NCBI GenBank assembly: GCA_013289835.1
Contig: JABCZG010000005.1
Coordinates: 62,001-126,000, forward strand
DNA length: 64,000 bases
Direction of reading: 5' to 3'
From: Acidobacteriota bacterium
GTDB lineage: Bacteria > Acidobacteriota > Terriglobia > Acidiferrales > UBA7541
Below the pieces are notes generated by a model, which saw only the letters and a program-made list of their open reading frames with translations, was not told the DNA's origin and did no database searches. The translations under genes and the position numbers were made by a program. Below are positions 43,519 to 52,330 of the stretch, piece after piece (position 1 is the stretch's first letter; each line of letters starts with the position of its first letter).

Positions 43519-45326
43519 GGCTTCACCTCCGGCTTCGCCTGCGCGTCTTTTGCCATGCCACTGTCCTCGAATCCGGGCGGCGGCAGCAGCGGCGGGCGTT
43601 CATGTTCGTGCGCGCGCTTTTGCACTTCCATTTCAGAAAAGAGCATGGCGGGCGCCACGGCGGAGACGGGAACTTGTCCGCTTTCCGCGCCGCACACGCC
43701 GTTGAAAACGTGCTGCTGGTCGCCGGTGGTGAGAATGCGCGTCAAAGCGGCGAGCGGCGTGCCTACGATGTCCACGCCGCGGACAAGTTCATCGGGGCGG
43801 CCATCGGCGTACACCTTGTACACAATCACGGGCAGCACCTGGAAGGCTTGCGGCAGGGAACGAGTGGTCAGCGTGAATCCGCCCTGGATATCGTCGAAGT
43901 ACAAACCGTAGGGCTTGCCTTGCTTCTTCGCTTCGTCGATCAGTTTCTGGCGCAGCTGCGCTTCAGGCACGGTTTGCGTGGACGTGACGATGAGATTTCC
44001 CTGGCGTCCGGTGGGCATCAGTCCCGGTTGATTGCGGCCGTGGCCGTTGGACTCACCGAAATTCTTGATGGGCATGCGCGACATCAGGAAATTTTTCAGC
44101 ACGCCGTTTTCGATGACTTCCACAGGCTTGGCGGGAGAGCCCTCGTTATCGAAATCGTAAGAACCCGCGAGCTTTACGCCGCCGAGTTCGTGCGTGGTTG
44201 GGTCATCCATGACGCTGAGAAATTTTGGCAGGACTTCCTGGCCGACTTTTTTCGTGAAAGTTTGTCCCTCTTCTTCATCGCGCTGGCGGTGGCCTTCGAG
44301 GCGGTGACCCAGCACTTCATGGAAAAAAACCGCCGCGGCGCGGCCGCTTAAGAGAGCGGGGCCGTCATACGGCTCGGCCACGGGGGCTTTGCGCAGGGCG
44401 TTCAGGTCCGTGGCCATTTTTTCGATTTTGGCGGTCAGTTCGGCTTCGCTCGGCAAACCGCTCGCGGAGGGTGCTTGAAAAGTTTCGACGCGGAGCAGAT
44501 CCATGCCGTCATCGGCGCGCGTCTGCGCCTCCATGATCAAGCGCGTCGAAGTATTGGGACTCACGATGGCGCTGCCTTCGCTGGAGACCATCCGCGAGTT
44601 GGTGTTTTGCACCTGCATCATGACGGAAGCGAAATAGACTTCGGGATACTTTCGAAAGACGGCGGAGAGGCGCTTGATTTCGCCTTCCCAGGCGGCGCGA
44701 TCAAACGAAGAAGGCGCGATCGTTTCACCGATGCGCGTTTGCGGCTTCTCCTTCGAAAAGTCCGGGGATTTGTCTTCTTCTTCGGCGCGCACGGCGGTGT
44801 TTGTTCGCACATTCATGAGGGAGGGCACCGCGCGCTTGTATTCGCGATCGGTGAGTTCCCATAAAACGCGGGCGATGGCGTCCTGATCGTTGCCGAAGGG
44901 AAGCGTGCCGGAGGTGACGCCGCTGGGGCGGCTCTGTCCATGCGTGTTATCAAGTTCAGGCGAGCCCACGCGCATGTGGACATCGGCTTGGCGGCGCTGC
45001 CCAGCGGCGTCGGTGAGCAGGCTGCCGTAGGCGCCAACAAGGACGACGTACTCCTGGTCGTAGACCGTGTAGCTAAGGTAATAGGGCGGCTGTTCAGCCT
45101 TGCCGAGCTCCGCGGTGGCGCGGGAAAGCTCGCCTTGCATGGCTTTCAGGACCGGATCTCCGGGGGCGCTGACCGGCGCGGAGGCAACAGACGTGTTGCC
45201 GCCCGCGGCGGCGAATGGCGCGCAAGCCAACTGCGCGGCGAGGGCACAGCATGCGGCGACGCGCAGGAATTCCGTTCCGCGGAAATGCAATCTTCCGCAG
45301 GTTCTTAAGGGTTCAAACATGATCAT
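43515..45326 (-). CDS. Exported TldD-like metalloprotease with HExxxH
   Basis: A 603-residue protein with a signal peptide (FLRVAACCALAAQLACAPFAAA). It contains the TldD zinc motif HEVLGHRLEGH at residues 336-346 (H336-E337 and H341), a later SYDFDNEGSPAKPVEVIENGVLKNFLMSRMPIKNF and ELVRGVDIVGTPLAALTRI. In Escherichia coli, cytoplasmic TldD/TldE cleaves unfolded peptides such as microcin B17 precursor and CcdA. This version is exported. An ATG at 45326 with GGGAG about 10 nt upstream was chosen; other ATGs at 45320 and 45356 exist. It forms one unit with the metal-less paralogue downstream. Confidence 0.88.
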   Translation of the reverse strand: MIMFEPLRTCGRLHFRGTEFLRVAACCALAAQLACAPFAAAGGNTSVASAPVSAPGDPVLKAMQGELSRATAELGKAEQPPYYLSYTVYDQEYVVLVGAYGSLLTDAAGQRRQADVHMRVGSPELDNTHGQSRPSGVTSGTLPFGNDQDAIARVLWELTDREYKRAVPSLMNVRTNTAVRAEEEDKSPDFSKEKPQTRIGETIAPSSFDRAAWEGEIKRLSAVFRKYPEVYFASVMMQVQNTNSRMVSSEGSAIVSPNTSTRLIMEAQTRADDGMDLLRVETFQAPSASGLPSEAELTAKIEKMATDLNALRKAPVAEPYDGPALLSGRAAAVFFHEVLGHRLEGHRQRDEEEGQTFTKKVGQEVLPKFLSVMDDPTTHELGGVKLAGSYDFDNEGSPAKPVEVIENGVLKNFLMSRMPIKNFGESNGHGRNQPGLMPTGRQGNLIVTSTQTVPEAQLRQKLIDEAKKQGKPYGLYFDDIQGGFTLTTRSLPQAFQVLPVIVYKVYADGRPDELVRGVDIVGTPLAALTRILTTGDQQHVFNGVCGAESGQVPVSAVAPAMLFSEMEVQKRAHEHERPPLLPPPGFEDSGMAKDAQAKPEVKP

Positions 45327-45498
45327 GAAAAGTGAGCTCCCGATACGACGGTTCATTAAAGAGTGTCCAAATCCAAGCCGACAGCGCAGAAAGCGAGTAT
45401 GCCTGAGTGAATGGATGCGCGCAAATGGGGCGTGTACGAGGTGTTCCAAGGGTTGCTGGTGCGCAGCGAGGCGAGAATCGATTCCGGCCCTCTAGAGT

Positions 45499-45530
45499 TC
45501 ATGACCATGGTATAATGACTATGGTCGTGA
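45499..45530 (+). promoter_or_regulatory. Toxin-antitoxin operator around a -10 box
   Basis: Arms TCATGACCAT (45499-45508) and ATGGTCGTGA (45521-45530) form an inverted repeat, 9 of 10 bases matching, with a perfect TATAAT (45511-45516) inside. Binding by the antitoxin or the complex would block the promoter. No good -35 is visible. GGGAGG just after it is the ribosome site of the antitoxin. Confidence 0.6.
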
Positions 45531-45542
45531 GGGAGGCCGCAC

Positions 45543-45782
45543 ATGAAAGTGAAGAAGATGGCCGCCGGCGTGTTTAAGACGAATTGCCTCGCGGTGATGG
45601 ATGAGGTGCAGGCCAAGCGCGTGACGGTGGTGATCACCAAACGGGGCAAGCCGGTGGCGAAGCTCGTCCCGGTGAACGAGGAGAAGGACGACATCTTCGG
45701 TTTTCTTGCCGGCAAAGCGACCATAACGGGTGACGTGGTTTCGCCCGCGCTTACCCTGGAGGAGTGGGGTAATCTGGCGTGA
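45543..45782 (+). CDS. Phd/YefM-family antitoxin
   Basis: A 79-residue antitoxin. The N-terminal DNA-binding fold reads VKKMAAGVFKTNCLAVMDEVQAKRVTVVITKRGKPVAKLVPV, the standard Phd/YefM pattern. The C-terminal part (EEKDDIFGFLAGKATITGDVVSPALTLEEWGNLA) would wrap the toxin. The stop is overlapped by the toxin GTG start (GTGA at 45779), which is typical for antitoxin-first modules and keeps antitoxin in excess. It probably represses its own promoter at the dyad just upstream. Confidence 0.93.
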   Translation: MKVKKMAAGVFKTNCLAVMDEVQAKRVTVVITKRGKPVAKLVPVNEEKDDIFGFLAGKATITGDVVSPALTLEEWGNLA

Positions 45783-46171
45783 TTCTGGTCGACACCCACG
45801 TGGTGCTGTGGTTGGCGTTTCATCCGGACCGGCTTTCCAAAAAGGCGCGCGAAGCGATTGACGAGGCGCGCAAAAATAAAGACGGTATGGCCATTTGCGA
45901 CATCACTCTTTTGGAGTTGGGTACGCTTGCGAGCAGGGGTCGATTGAACTTGAACATCTCCCTCGAATCCTTCCTCGCGGAAGTGGAAGCGCGTTTCGTG
46001 GTCCTGCCAATCAAGTCCGGGGCTTGTGCTCGCATCGCTGAGCTGCCTGCGACATATCCTAAAGATCCGGCCGATCGCATCATCGCAGCGACGGCGCTGA
46101 TGGAAGGTTTGACATTGTTGACTGAGGATCGCGAGATTCGCCGATCGAACGTGGTTCCCACGATTTGGTAG
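45779..46171 (+). CDS. vapC: PIN-domain toxin (VapC family)
   Basis: A 130-residue PIN-domain ribonuclease. Acidic active-site residues are in ILVDTHVVLWL (Asp), AICDITLLELGTLA (Glu), and KDPADRIIAATALMEGLTLLTEDREIR, where two Asp residues complete the metal-binding set. VapC toxins cut tRNA or rRNA at specific sites; the target here is not known. It is translated from a GTG overlapping the antitoxin stop. Pairing a Phd-type antitoxin with a PIN toxin is common. Confidence 0.93.
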   Translation: MILVDTHVVLWLAFHPDRLSKKAREAIDEARKNKDGMAICDITLLELGTLASRGRLNLNISLESFLAEVEARFVVLPIKSGACARIAELPATYPKDPADRIIAATALMEGLTLLTEDREIRRSNVVPTIW

Positions 46172-46204
46172 ATTGAACTCGGCAGCTGCGGCGTACGTCG
46201 TAAA

Positions 46205-47161
46205 TCAAGTTTCGTCAAAGCGTTCAGCAGTCTTCAATCTTGCGCCGTTGGCAAATTCGAGCGCGGAAACTTCCTTGCGTCCTTCTAGTTTGACGGTGAG
46301 GATACGCAAACGGGTTGTATCGCCGCACGAAACCAGGACATTTTTCCCTTCAACGAACAATGTGCCAGCCGCAGCGCCAGCTCGGCTAATCGATTCGCCT
46401 GCTTCTTTAGCCACCGGTTCGCCCCAGAGGTGGCACGTCTGCCCGCGAAACTCCGTATAGGCGCCGGGCCAGGGGGCGAAGCCGCGCATGCGGTTGTAGA
46501 TTTCCTGGGCGGGGCGGGTCCAGGCGATCCGGCCATCTTCTTTTTTCAGGATTGGAGCGAGGGAGGCGTTTGAGTGGTCCTGCGGGCGCGGAACGATTGT
46601 TCCTGTCGCAAGTCCACGCAACGTTTCGACCATCAGGGGGGCACCTGCCTCGGACAATCGTCGTGAAAGCTCGGGTGCTGTTTCTGATGCCCCGATTTCG
46701 AGTTCGCTTTGCAGCAGCATGTCGCCGGTGTCCATGCCTGCATCAATGCGCATGGTGGTGGCGCCGGTTTTTGTTTCGCCATTGACGATGGCCCAGTTGA
46801 TGGGAGCGGCGCCGCGATACTTCGGGAGCAAAGAAGCGTGCAGATTGATCCAGCCGAACTTGGGAATCGTCAGCAATCGCGCGGGGATGATTTGACCGTA
46901 CGCGATGATGACGATGCAATCCGGCGAAAGTTTTTGCAAGAGATCCTGGGCTTCGGGGGCGCGAATTTTCTCGGGTTGGTGCACGGGAATGTTCGCGGCG
47001 AGAGCGGTCTCCTTTACCGGAGAAAAGGAGACTTCATTGCCGCGTCCGCGGGGGCGATCCGGCTGGGTGATGACGGCTATGATCTCGAGATCGGGCTGAG
47101 CGAGAAGATGTTTCAGCGAGGGAACCGCGAATTGGGGAGTGCCGCAGAAAAGGATGCGCAT
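46205..47161 (-). CDS. fmt: Methionyl-tRNA formyltransferase
   Basis: A 318-residue enzyme that formylates initiator methionyl-tRNA using 10-formyl-THF. The N-terminal domain has RILFCGTPQFAVPSLKHLL and the conserved ASLLPKYRGAAPINWAIVNGETKTGATTM, with HASLLPKYRG the folate/active-site loop. The C-terminal OB-fold includes RGFAPWPGAYTEF. The ATG at 47161 has AGGAG 5 nt upstream; a GTG at 47167 is possible. It is 40 nt downstream of def, as in many bacteria. Together they supply and remove the formyl group of new proteins. Confidence 0.96.
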   Translation of the reverse strand: MRILFCGTPQFAVPSLKHLLAQPDLEIIAVITQPDRPRGRGNEVSFSPVKETALAANIPVHQPEKIRAPEAQDLLQKLSPDCIVIIAYGQIIPARLLTIPKFGWINLHASLLPKYRGAAPINWAIVNGETKTGATTMRIDAGMDTGDMLLQSELEIGASETAPELSRRLSEAGAPLMVETLRGLATGTIVPRPQDHSNASLAPILKKEDGRIAWTRPAQEIYNRMRGFAPWPGAYTEFRGQTCHLWGEPVAKEAGESISRAGAAAGTLFVEGKNVLVSCGDTTRLRILTVKLEGRKEVSALEFANGARLKTAERFDET

Positions 47162-47201
47162 CTTCACTCCTCTGCGGCCAGGACGCGGCTGGCGACGCCG
47201 T

Positions 47202-47807
47202 TTACCACTCGCCCTGTTTCTTGAGCTTCTTGATTTTGCGTTTGATGAGGTCGCGCTTCAGCATCCCGAGATGCTGGATGAAGAGGATGCCGTTGAGGTG
47301 GTCAATTTCGTGGCAGAAGGCGCGAGCGAGAAGATTCTCGCCGCGAATTTCGAAGGACTCGCCTTTGGCATTCTGCGCTTTTACCGTGACGAACTGCGGG
47401 CGAACGACGTAACCGCGGAAGCCGGGAATCGAGAGGCAGCCCTCTTCCTCGCGGACTTCGCCTTCGGCATGGATAATTTCGGGATTGGCGAGCACGATCT
47501 TGGCTTCGGGATTTTTTCCGGCGGTGACGTCAATGACGGTGAGGCGCAGACCCAGTCCGATTTGTGGGGCAGCCAGACCAACGCCTTGCGCGGCGTACAT
47601 GGAAGCGAACATATCCTCGACGAGCTTTTCGAGCGCGGCGTCAAATTTTTTTACCGGGGCGCCGGGCTTTTCGAGGATGGGGTCACCGTATTTGACGATC
47701 GGATAGATCTTCAGAGGCGTCGCCGGCTTCTCCGGCGCGGCGACCGTCGGTGCATCCTGCGGCCGCTCGACGGCCGAGGCTTTAGAACTCGTCGATTTGT
47801 CGGGCAT
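47202..47807 (-). CDS. def: Peptide deformylase
   Basis: A 201-residue metallo-enzyme that removes the N-terminal formyl group. Motif 1 is GVGLAAPQIG, motif 2 EEGCLSIPG (Cys is a metal ligand) and motif 3 HEIDHLNGILF (two His and the catalytic Glu). There is an N-terminal extension of about 35 residues rich in Ser, Ala and Pro. The start is taken at the ATG 47807, which lies within the last codons of aroC (26-nt overlap); an upstream frame to 47870 is less likely. It is transcribed with fmt. Confidence 0.94.
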   Translation of the reverse strand: MPDKSTSSKASAVERPQDAPTVAAPEKPATPLKIYPIVKYGDPILEKPGAPVKKFDAALEKLVEDMFASMYAAQGVGLAAPQIGLGLRLTVIDVTAGKNPEAKIVLANPEIIHAEGEVREEEGCLSIPGFRGYVVRPQFVTVKAQNAKGESFEIRGENLLARAFCHEIDHLNGILFIQHLGMLKRDLIKRKIKKLKKQGEW

Positions 47808-48954
47808 AGTTGTCAAAATTTCGCCGCATCTCGGCGAGAGAGTCTCCCCCAAATTTTTGCAGAAAAGCATCGGCTAGCACAAGTGCAACCATAGCTTCGC
47901 CGGCAACGGCGCCCGCGGGAACCACGCACCAGTCCGAGCGCTCGTAGGCGGCCTGCACGGGTTCCTTGGTGACCATGTCAGCGGTATGCAGCGGCTGGCG
48001 GAGGGTAGAAATGGGTTTCAAATAGCCGCGGACGACGACATCTTCGCCATTGGTGATGCCGCCCTCAAGGCCGCCCGCGCGATTGGTGGTGCGGCGAAAG
48101 CGGCGCGCGGACTTTTCGTAGAAGATTTCGTCCTGGACTTCGCTCCCAAACGAGCCGGCGGCCGTCACACCCGCGCCAATCTCCACGGCTTTCACGGCCT
48201 GAATGCTCATCATGGCTTGCGCGAGCCTGCCATCGAGCTTTTCATCCCACTGCGCATGGCTGCCGAGACCCACGGGAACGTTGTGCGCAACGACTTCGAA
48301 AATACCGCCAACGGTATCGCCGGATTTGTGGGCAGCGTCCACTTCGGCTTTCATTTTTTCCTGGAGGGCCGCATCAATGCAGCGCAGAGGCGAATCGATG
48401 TCGGCGCTGGCGGCGTGAATCTTTTTCCAGGTAGCAGGGTGTTCCAGACGCGCATGGCCGACCTGAATGGTGTGGCTGGCGATTTCCGTTCCGAGTTCAC
48501 GGAGCAGCAGCTTTGCGAAAGCGCCCACGGCTACGCGCGCGGCGGTTTCGCGTGCGGAAGCGCGCTCGAGGATATAGCGCGCATCGTGATAGTCGAATTT
48601 CTGGGAGCCGGCAAGGTCGGCGTGGCCGGGGCGCGGCGCGAGAAGCTTTCGTTCTTGGCCCACTGACTCGAGAGAGGCCTGGACGGGAAGAATTTTTTCC
48701 CAGTTGGCCCAATCGCGATTTTCAATGCGCAGCGCGATCGGCGCACCGATGGTTTTGCCGTGGCGCACGCCAGCGAAAATCTCCGCATGATCCTTCTCGA
48801 TTTTTTGGCGGCCGCCGCGGCCGTAGCCAAGCTGGCGGCGGCGCAATTCATGATTGATGAAATCGATGTCAACGGGGAGTTGCGCGGGCAGGCCTGAAAT
48901 AAAGGCGAGCAGCGCCTGTCCGTGCGATTCACCAGCGGTATAGAAACGAAGCAT
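47782..48954 (-). CDS. aroC: Chorismate synthase
   Basis: A 390-residue FMN-dependent enzyme making chorismate from EPSP, the last step of the shikimate pathway. Motifs are GESHGQALLAFISGLPAQ at the N-terminus, RRRQLGYGRGGRQKIEKD, GTRxG-type ASARETAARVAVGAFAKLLL and the C-terminal signature RTTNRAGGLEGGITNGEDVVVRGYLKPISTL. The ATG at 48954 begins MLRFYTAGESHG; GGGGGA stands 10 nt upstream. It precedes and slightly overlaps def. The sequence is of the short bacterial type. Confidence 0.97.
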   Translation of the reverse strand: MLRFYTAGESHGQALLAFISGLPAQLPVDIDFINHELRRRQLGYGRGGRQKIEKDHAEIFAGVRHGKTIGAPIALRIENRDWANWEKILPVQASLESVGQERKLLAPRPGHADLAGSQKFDYHDARYILERASARETAARVAVGAFAKLLLRELGTEIASHTIQVGHARLEHPATWKKIHAASADIDSPLRCIDAALQEKMKAEVDAAHKSGDTVGGIFEVVAHNVPVGLGSHAQWDEKLDGRLAQAMMSIQAVKAVEIGAGVTAAGSFGSEVQDEIFYEKSARRFRRTTNRAGGLEGGITNGEDVVVRGYLKPISTLRQPLHTADMVTKEPVQAAYERSDWCVVPAGAVAGEAMVALVLADAFLQKFGGDSLAEMRRNFDNYARQIDEF

Positions 48955-49218
48955 TCGCGAGAAATCCCCCACCGAACGTCACGCGCGACGTGTTGAAAAC
49001 AAACAGTGTAGCTGCCACTCGGCTGTGCGTCCAGCGAGCGCGCCATGCGCTGTGATTTAGGCGTGCGGTGGCGCAAAATTGGGATGTGCGAAATGAGGGC
49101 TACGAGGATGCGAACTTGGCTGGCCGCGATCATTGCGGCGATGGCGGTCCTGTGCGCAGCAATCGCGTCGCAAAGGATTGCTACTGATACCGCAAGCAAG
49201 AAACCGGAGGCCCCGCGG

Positions 49219-51684
49219 CTATTCGAATCGCAGAGCAACGAGAGGGCTGACGCGCGTTGCGCGGCGCGCGGGAATCCAGCACGCAAACAAAGCGACGGCG
49301 ACTAACAAAATGGCCACAGCGCCGTACGTGAGCGGGTCCGAGGGCTTAACGCCGTAGAAGAGATCCGACAGCACGCGCGTGCCGGCGAAGGCCCCGGCCA
49401 AGCCGACAACGACGCCGAGTCCAACGACGCCGATGCCTTGGCGCAAGACCAATCGTAGGATGTCACGCGGCGTGGCGCCGATGGCCATGCGAATGCCGAT
49501 CTCGTGGGTGCGTTGAGAAGCGGCATAGGAAGCGACGCTGTAAACGCCGACGATGGCGAGGATGAGACCTAGGAAGCCCATCGTGCCGGTCAACTGCGCG
49601 CCCAGGCGATAGAGCATGAAGCCGTTGATCCCCTGAAGCGCCTCATTCATCGTTTGCAATTGTGAGATGGGAAGATTGGGAGCGAGCGCGCGGACTTGCG
49701 CCTGGATCTGCATGGACAGATTTTCCGGCGGACTTGAAGTGCGAACGTGGAAGGTACGCAGTGGAACGTAGGACTGGCTTAGCGGAACGTAGAAATGCGG
49801 AAGCGGGTCTTCGACCACGCCTTTGTACTTGCCGTCCTGAACGACGCCGACAACTTCAAAGAACGGGCCGGAAGCGCCTTTGGTGCTGAAGCGCTTCCCA
49901 AGAGGATCTTGATCGGACCAGAATTGTTTGGCCATGGTTTGATTGATGATGGCCACTTGCGGGGACTTCTCATCGTCGGTAGTGGTGAACGTCCGGCCAC
50001 GGTGCACGGGAATGCGCAAAGTATCGAAATAACCGGGTGAGACCATGTTGTAGTCCACGCTGGGAGGCTGCTTGCCGGCTTCCAGGGGGTGACCCTCGAC
50101 GCTGACCGGTGCATTGGAGCTCATGACGCCCATGGGAACGCTGAAAGCCTGGCCCACGGCGACGACGCCGGGAAGCGCGTGCAGACGCGATTCCAGTTCA
50201 CGATAAAACTCGCGGCCTTGGACTTCCTGATAACCAATCTGCTGGACGTCGAGCGAGAAATTGAGGACGTTGCTGGGATTGAAACCAAGATAAATGGTCT
50301 GGGTTTTGCCCAGGCTGCGGATGAAAAGTCCCGCGACGATGAGCAACACCAGCGAGCCGGCCACCTGAGCGACGACGAGCGTGCTGCGGACAAAATGGCG
50401 GCGGCCATCCGTTGAGCCACGGCTGCCTTCGTGGAGGACGGAATTGATGTCCCGACCGGCCACGCGAAGCGCCGGGAATACACCGACGACTACACCCGTG
50501 AGAAGCGCCGCGCCAAACGCAAATAGATAGACGCGGACGTCGGGCATGAAATCCATGCGCAGTGGCAGATCCGTGCCGAGAGAAAGCGTGCTGAGATAAC
50601 GCGTGGCCCAAGAGGAGAGAAGCAAGCCGCCGGCGGCGCCGAGGAATGCGAGTAACAGGCTTTCCGTGAGGTACTGGCGAACAAGGCGGCTGCGACCTGC
50701 GCCGAGGGCCGTGCGGATGGCCATTTCGCGCTGGCGCGCGGTGGCGCGAACCAGCAGAACATTGGTGACGTTGAAGCAAGCGACGAGAAGCACGAGGGTA
50801 CCAAGAGCCATAAATGCAGCGGACACTGCGGGCAGAGTATTGTCAGGATCGGGATCGGGACGAGCAAGTTTTTCCGGAAAACCGAGAACGGAGATTCCCT
50901 TGTCAACGTCAGGGTGCTGATCGGCGATGCGCTGTGCGACAACATTGAGGGAAGCCTGCGCCTGCTTAAGACTGACTCCGGGTTTAAGCCTAACCATGAG
51001 AGAAAGCGATCGATCGGCGCGCTGCGTGTACAAATCCTGGATCAGCGAATCGCCCTTGGAAGAGATGTCCGCGCTCAGTGGAACGTAGAGGTCGGAATCA
51101 AGAACCGAATAAGTGCCGTGGAATTCCGGCGGAGCCACGCCGACAATCGTCAACGGATGGTTGTTGATCTCGACGTGCTTGCCAACGACAGCGATGTCGC
51201 CAGCGAATCGTTTTTGCCAGTACGAGAAGCCGAGAACGATGACAGGGTCGGCTCCGGGGGTTTGTCCCTCGGTCGGCAGCAACAAGCGGCCCAGCGCGGG
51301 CTGGACACCGAGAATGGGGAAGTAGTTGCCGGAGACGCGCGTGATGATGCAATGGTCGCCGCGGTTATCGGCGGCCAAGCCGCCGAGCGTAATGCGGTAG
51401 GCCAGGACATCGGCGACAGAAGCCGCTTGATCGCGAAGATCTACAAAGTCAGGGTAGGAGAACTTCTGAAGGGAATGATCGCCGGCTTGTTGCAGACTGA
51501 GGACGGCGAGCTGCTCCGCATGCGGCACAGGCAGGGGCCGCAGTATGAATCCGTTGATGATGCTGAAGATGGAAGTGTTGACGGCGATGCCGAGCGCGAG
51601 AGTCACGACGGCTATGGCCGCGAACCACGGGGAATTGCGAAGCGCACGGAAGGCGTAGCGCAGATCCTGCCAGAAGCTCGTCAT
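49219..51684 (-). CDS. MacB-like ABC permease of the acidobacterial duplicated (ADOP) type
   Basis: An 821-residue membrane protein with two FtsX-type permease domains and large periplasmic MacB_PCD segments. The N-terminus LWQDLRYAFRAL-type is typical (MTSFWQDLRYAFRALRNSPW). Membrane helices lie near residue 25, in a block at about 285-430, and at the C-terminus (GIGVVGLGVVVGLAGAFAGTR, then TYGAVAILLVAVALFACWIPARRATRV). No ATPase is encoded next to it, as usual for this orphan family. It may export lipids, peptides or toxins or work in cell-envelope signalling. The ATG at 51684 has GAGGTGA upstream. Confidence 0.92.
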   Translation of the reverse strand: MTSFWQDLRYAFRALRNSPWFAAIAVVTLALGIAVNTSIFSIINGFILRPLPVPHAEQLAVLSLQQAGDHSLQKFSYPDFVDLRDQAASVADVLAYRITLGGLAADNRGDHCIITRVSGNYFPILGVQPALGRLLLPTEGQTPGADPVIVLGFSYWQKRFAGDIAVVGKHVEINNHPLTIVGVAPPEFHGTYSVLDSDLYVPLSADISSKGDSLIQDLYTQRADRSLSLMVRLKPGVSLKQAQASLNVVAQRIADQHPDVDKGISVLGFPEKLARPDPDPDNTLPAVSAAFMALGTLVLLVACFNVTNVLLVRATARQREMAIRTALGAGRSRLVRQYLTESLLLAFLGAAGGLLLSSWATRYLSTLSLGTDLPLRMDFMPDVRVYLFAFGAALLTGVVVGVFPALRVAGRDINSVLHEGSRGSTDGRRHFVRSTLVVAQVAGSLVLLIVAGLFIRSLGKTQTIYLGFNPSNVLNFSLDVQQIGYQEVQGREFYRELESRLHALPGVVAVGQAFSVPMGVMSSNAPVSVEGHPLEAGKQPPSVDYNMVSPGYFDTLRIPVHRGRTFTTTDDEKSPQVAIINQTMAKQFWSDQDPLGKRFSTKGASGPFFEVVGVVQDGKYKGVVEDPLPHFYVPLSQSYVPLRTFHVRTSSPPENLSMQIQAQVRALAPNLPISQLQTMNEALQGINGFMLYRLGAQLTGTMGFLGLILAIVGVYSVASYAASQRTHEIGIRMAIGATPRDILRLVLRQGIGVVGLGVVVGLAGAFAGTRVLSDLFYGVKPSDPLTYGAVAILLVAVALFACWIPARRATRVSPLVALRFE

Positions 51685-51823
51685 AGCATCACCTCGTGGG
51701 ATTGGCCCTGGGAATCCGGTGCAAACGTATATCCGATTGCTAAGGCGGAGATAGCTCATTCAAAATGAACGGGTTGCGGGCGGAGTGCGCCGGCGAAAAG
51801 AGGCGCGGGTGTGCGGTTCCGGG

Positions 51824-51854
51824 ACGGGCTTGTCGCGGAAGCGGACGAGCCCGT
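51824..51854 (-). terminator. Hairpin downstream of the VOC gene, possible terminator
   Basis: ACGGGCT and AGCCCGT arms, with an extra three pairs (GTC/GAC), enclose a GCGGAAGCG loop just past the stop of the VOC gene (51865) on the minus strand. It lacks a T-run, so it may slow or end transcription only weakly before the ADOP gene. Confidence 0.35.
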
Positions 51855-51864
51855 GCCGGGCAAC

Positions 51865-52248
51865 TCAGCTCGACGCCGGGGTCGAGTCCGCCAGGAATTC
51901 CAGGCGGTTGCCCCAGGGGTCTTCGGCGAAGAAGCGGCGGGTGTTTGGGAGGGTGTGGTCGTCGGTGACCTTAACGCCGGCAGCAAGCAGAGCGTGGCGC
52001 AGCTCGTCGAGATCCTTGGCGACAAACGCGGGGTGGGCTTTCTTGGCGGGGCCGAAGTCGCGCTCGACGCCGATGTGCAGTTGCTGGGCGCCGCATTGAA
52101 ACCAGCAGCCTCCGCGCGAGCGGAGAGGCGCTGGCTTTTCGATTTCCGGGAGGCCGAGGAGCGCGCCGTAGAATTCGCGGGCGGCGGGCTCGCATCCCTC
52201 GGGAGCGGCAATTTGAATGTGGTCCAGGCGCGCGACGTGTAAACTCAT
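51865..52248 (-). CDS. VOC-superfamily (glyoxalase/bleomycin resistance-like) protein
   Basis: A 127-residue protein of the vicinal-oxygen-chelate fold with paired beta-alpha-beta modules: RLDHIQIAAPEGCEPAAREFYGALLGLPEIEKP and QCGAQQLHIGVERDFGPAKKAHPAFVAKDLDELRHALLAAGVKV, ending FAEDPWGNRLEFL. Candidate metal ligands are His10, His58 (QLHIGV) and the Glu near the end (LEF). The substrate cannot be told; possible roles are glyoxalase-like isomerase, thiol-transferase or antibiotic binding. It stands alone. Confidence 0.88.
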   Translation of the reverse strand: MSLHVARLDHIQIAAPEGCEPAAREFYGALLGLPEIEKPAPLRSRGGCWFQCGAQQLHIGVERDFGPAKKAHPAFVAKDLDELRHALLAAGVKVTDDHTLPNTRRFFAEDPWGNRLEFLADSTPASS

Positions 52249-52330
52249 AGGCAGTCTAGAATACCAGCCTGCAATTCAATTCATTCCTCCAATCCAAAAG
52301 GAACCGTCGATATCCCTCACTTGACGTGCT

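Noticed and set aside
49045..49305. 86-codon plus-strand frame with a signal-like MRTWLAAIIAAMAVLC segment
   Set aside because: It overlaps the 3' end of the ADOP permease gene on the other strand, its second half is a plain antisense read-through, and no ribosome site is seen. A chance hydrophobic stretch in the intergenic part is the simpler reading.
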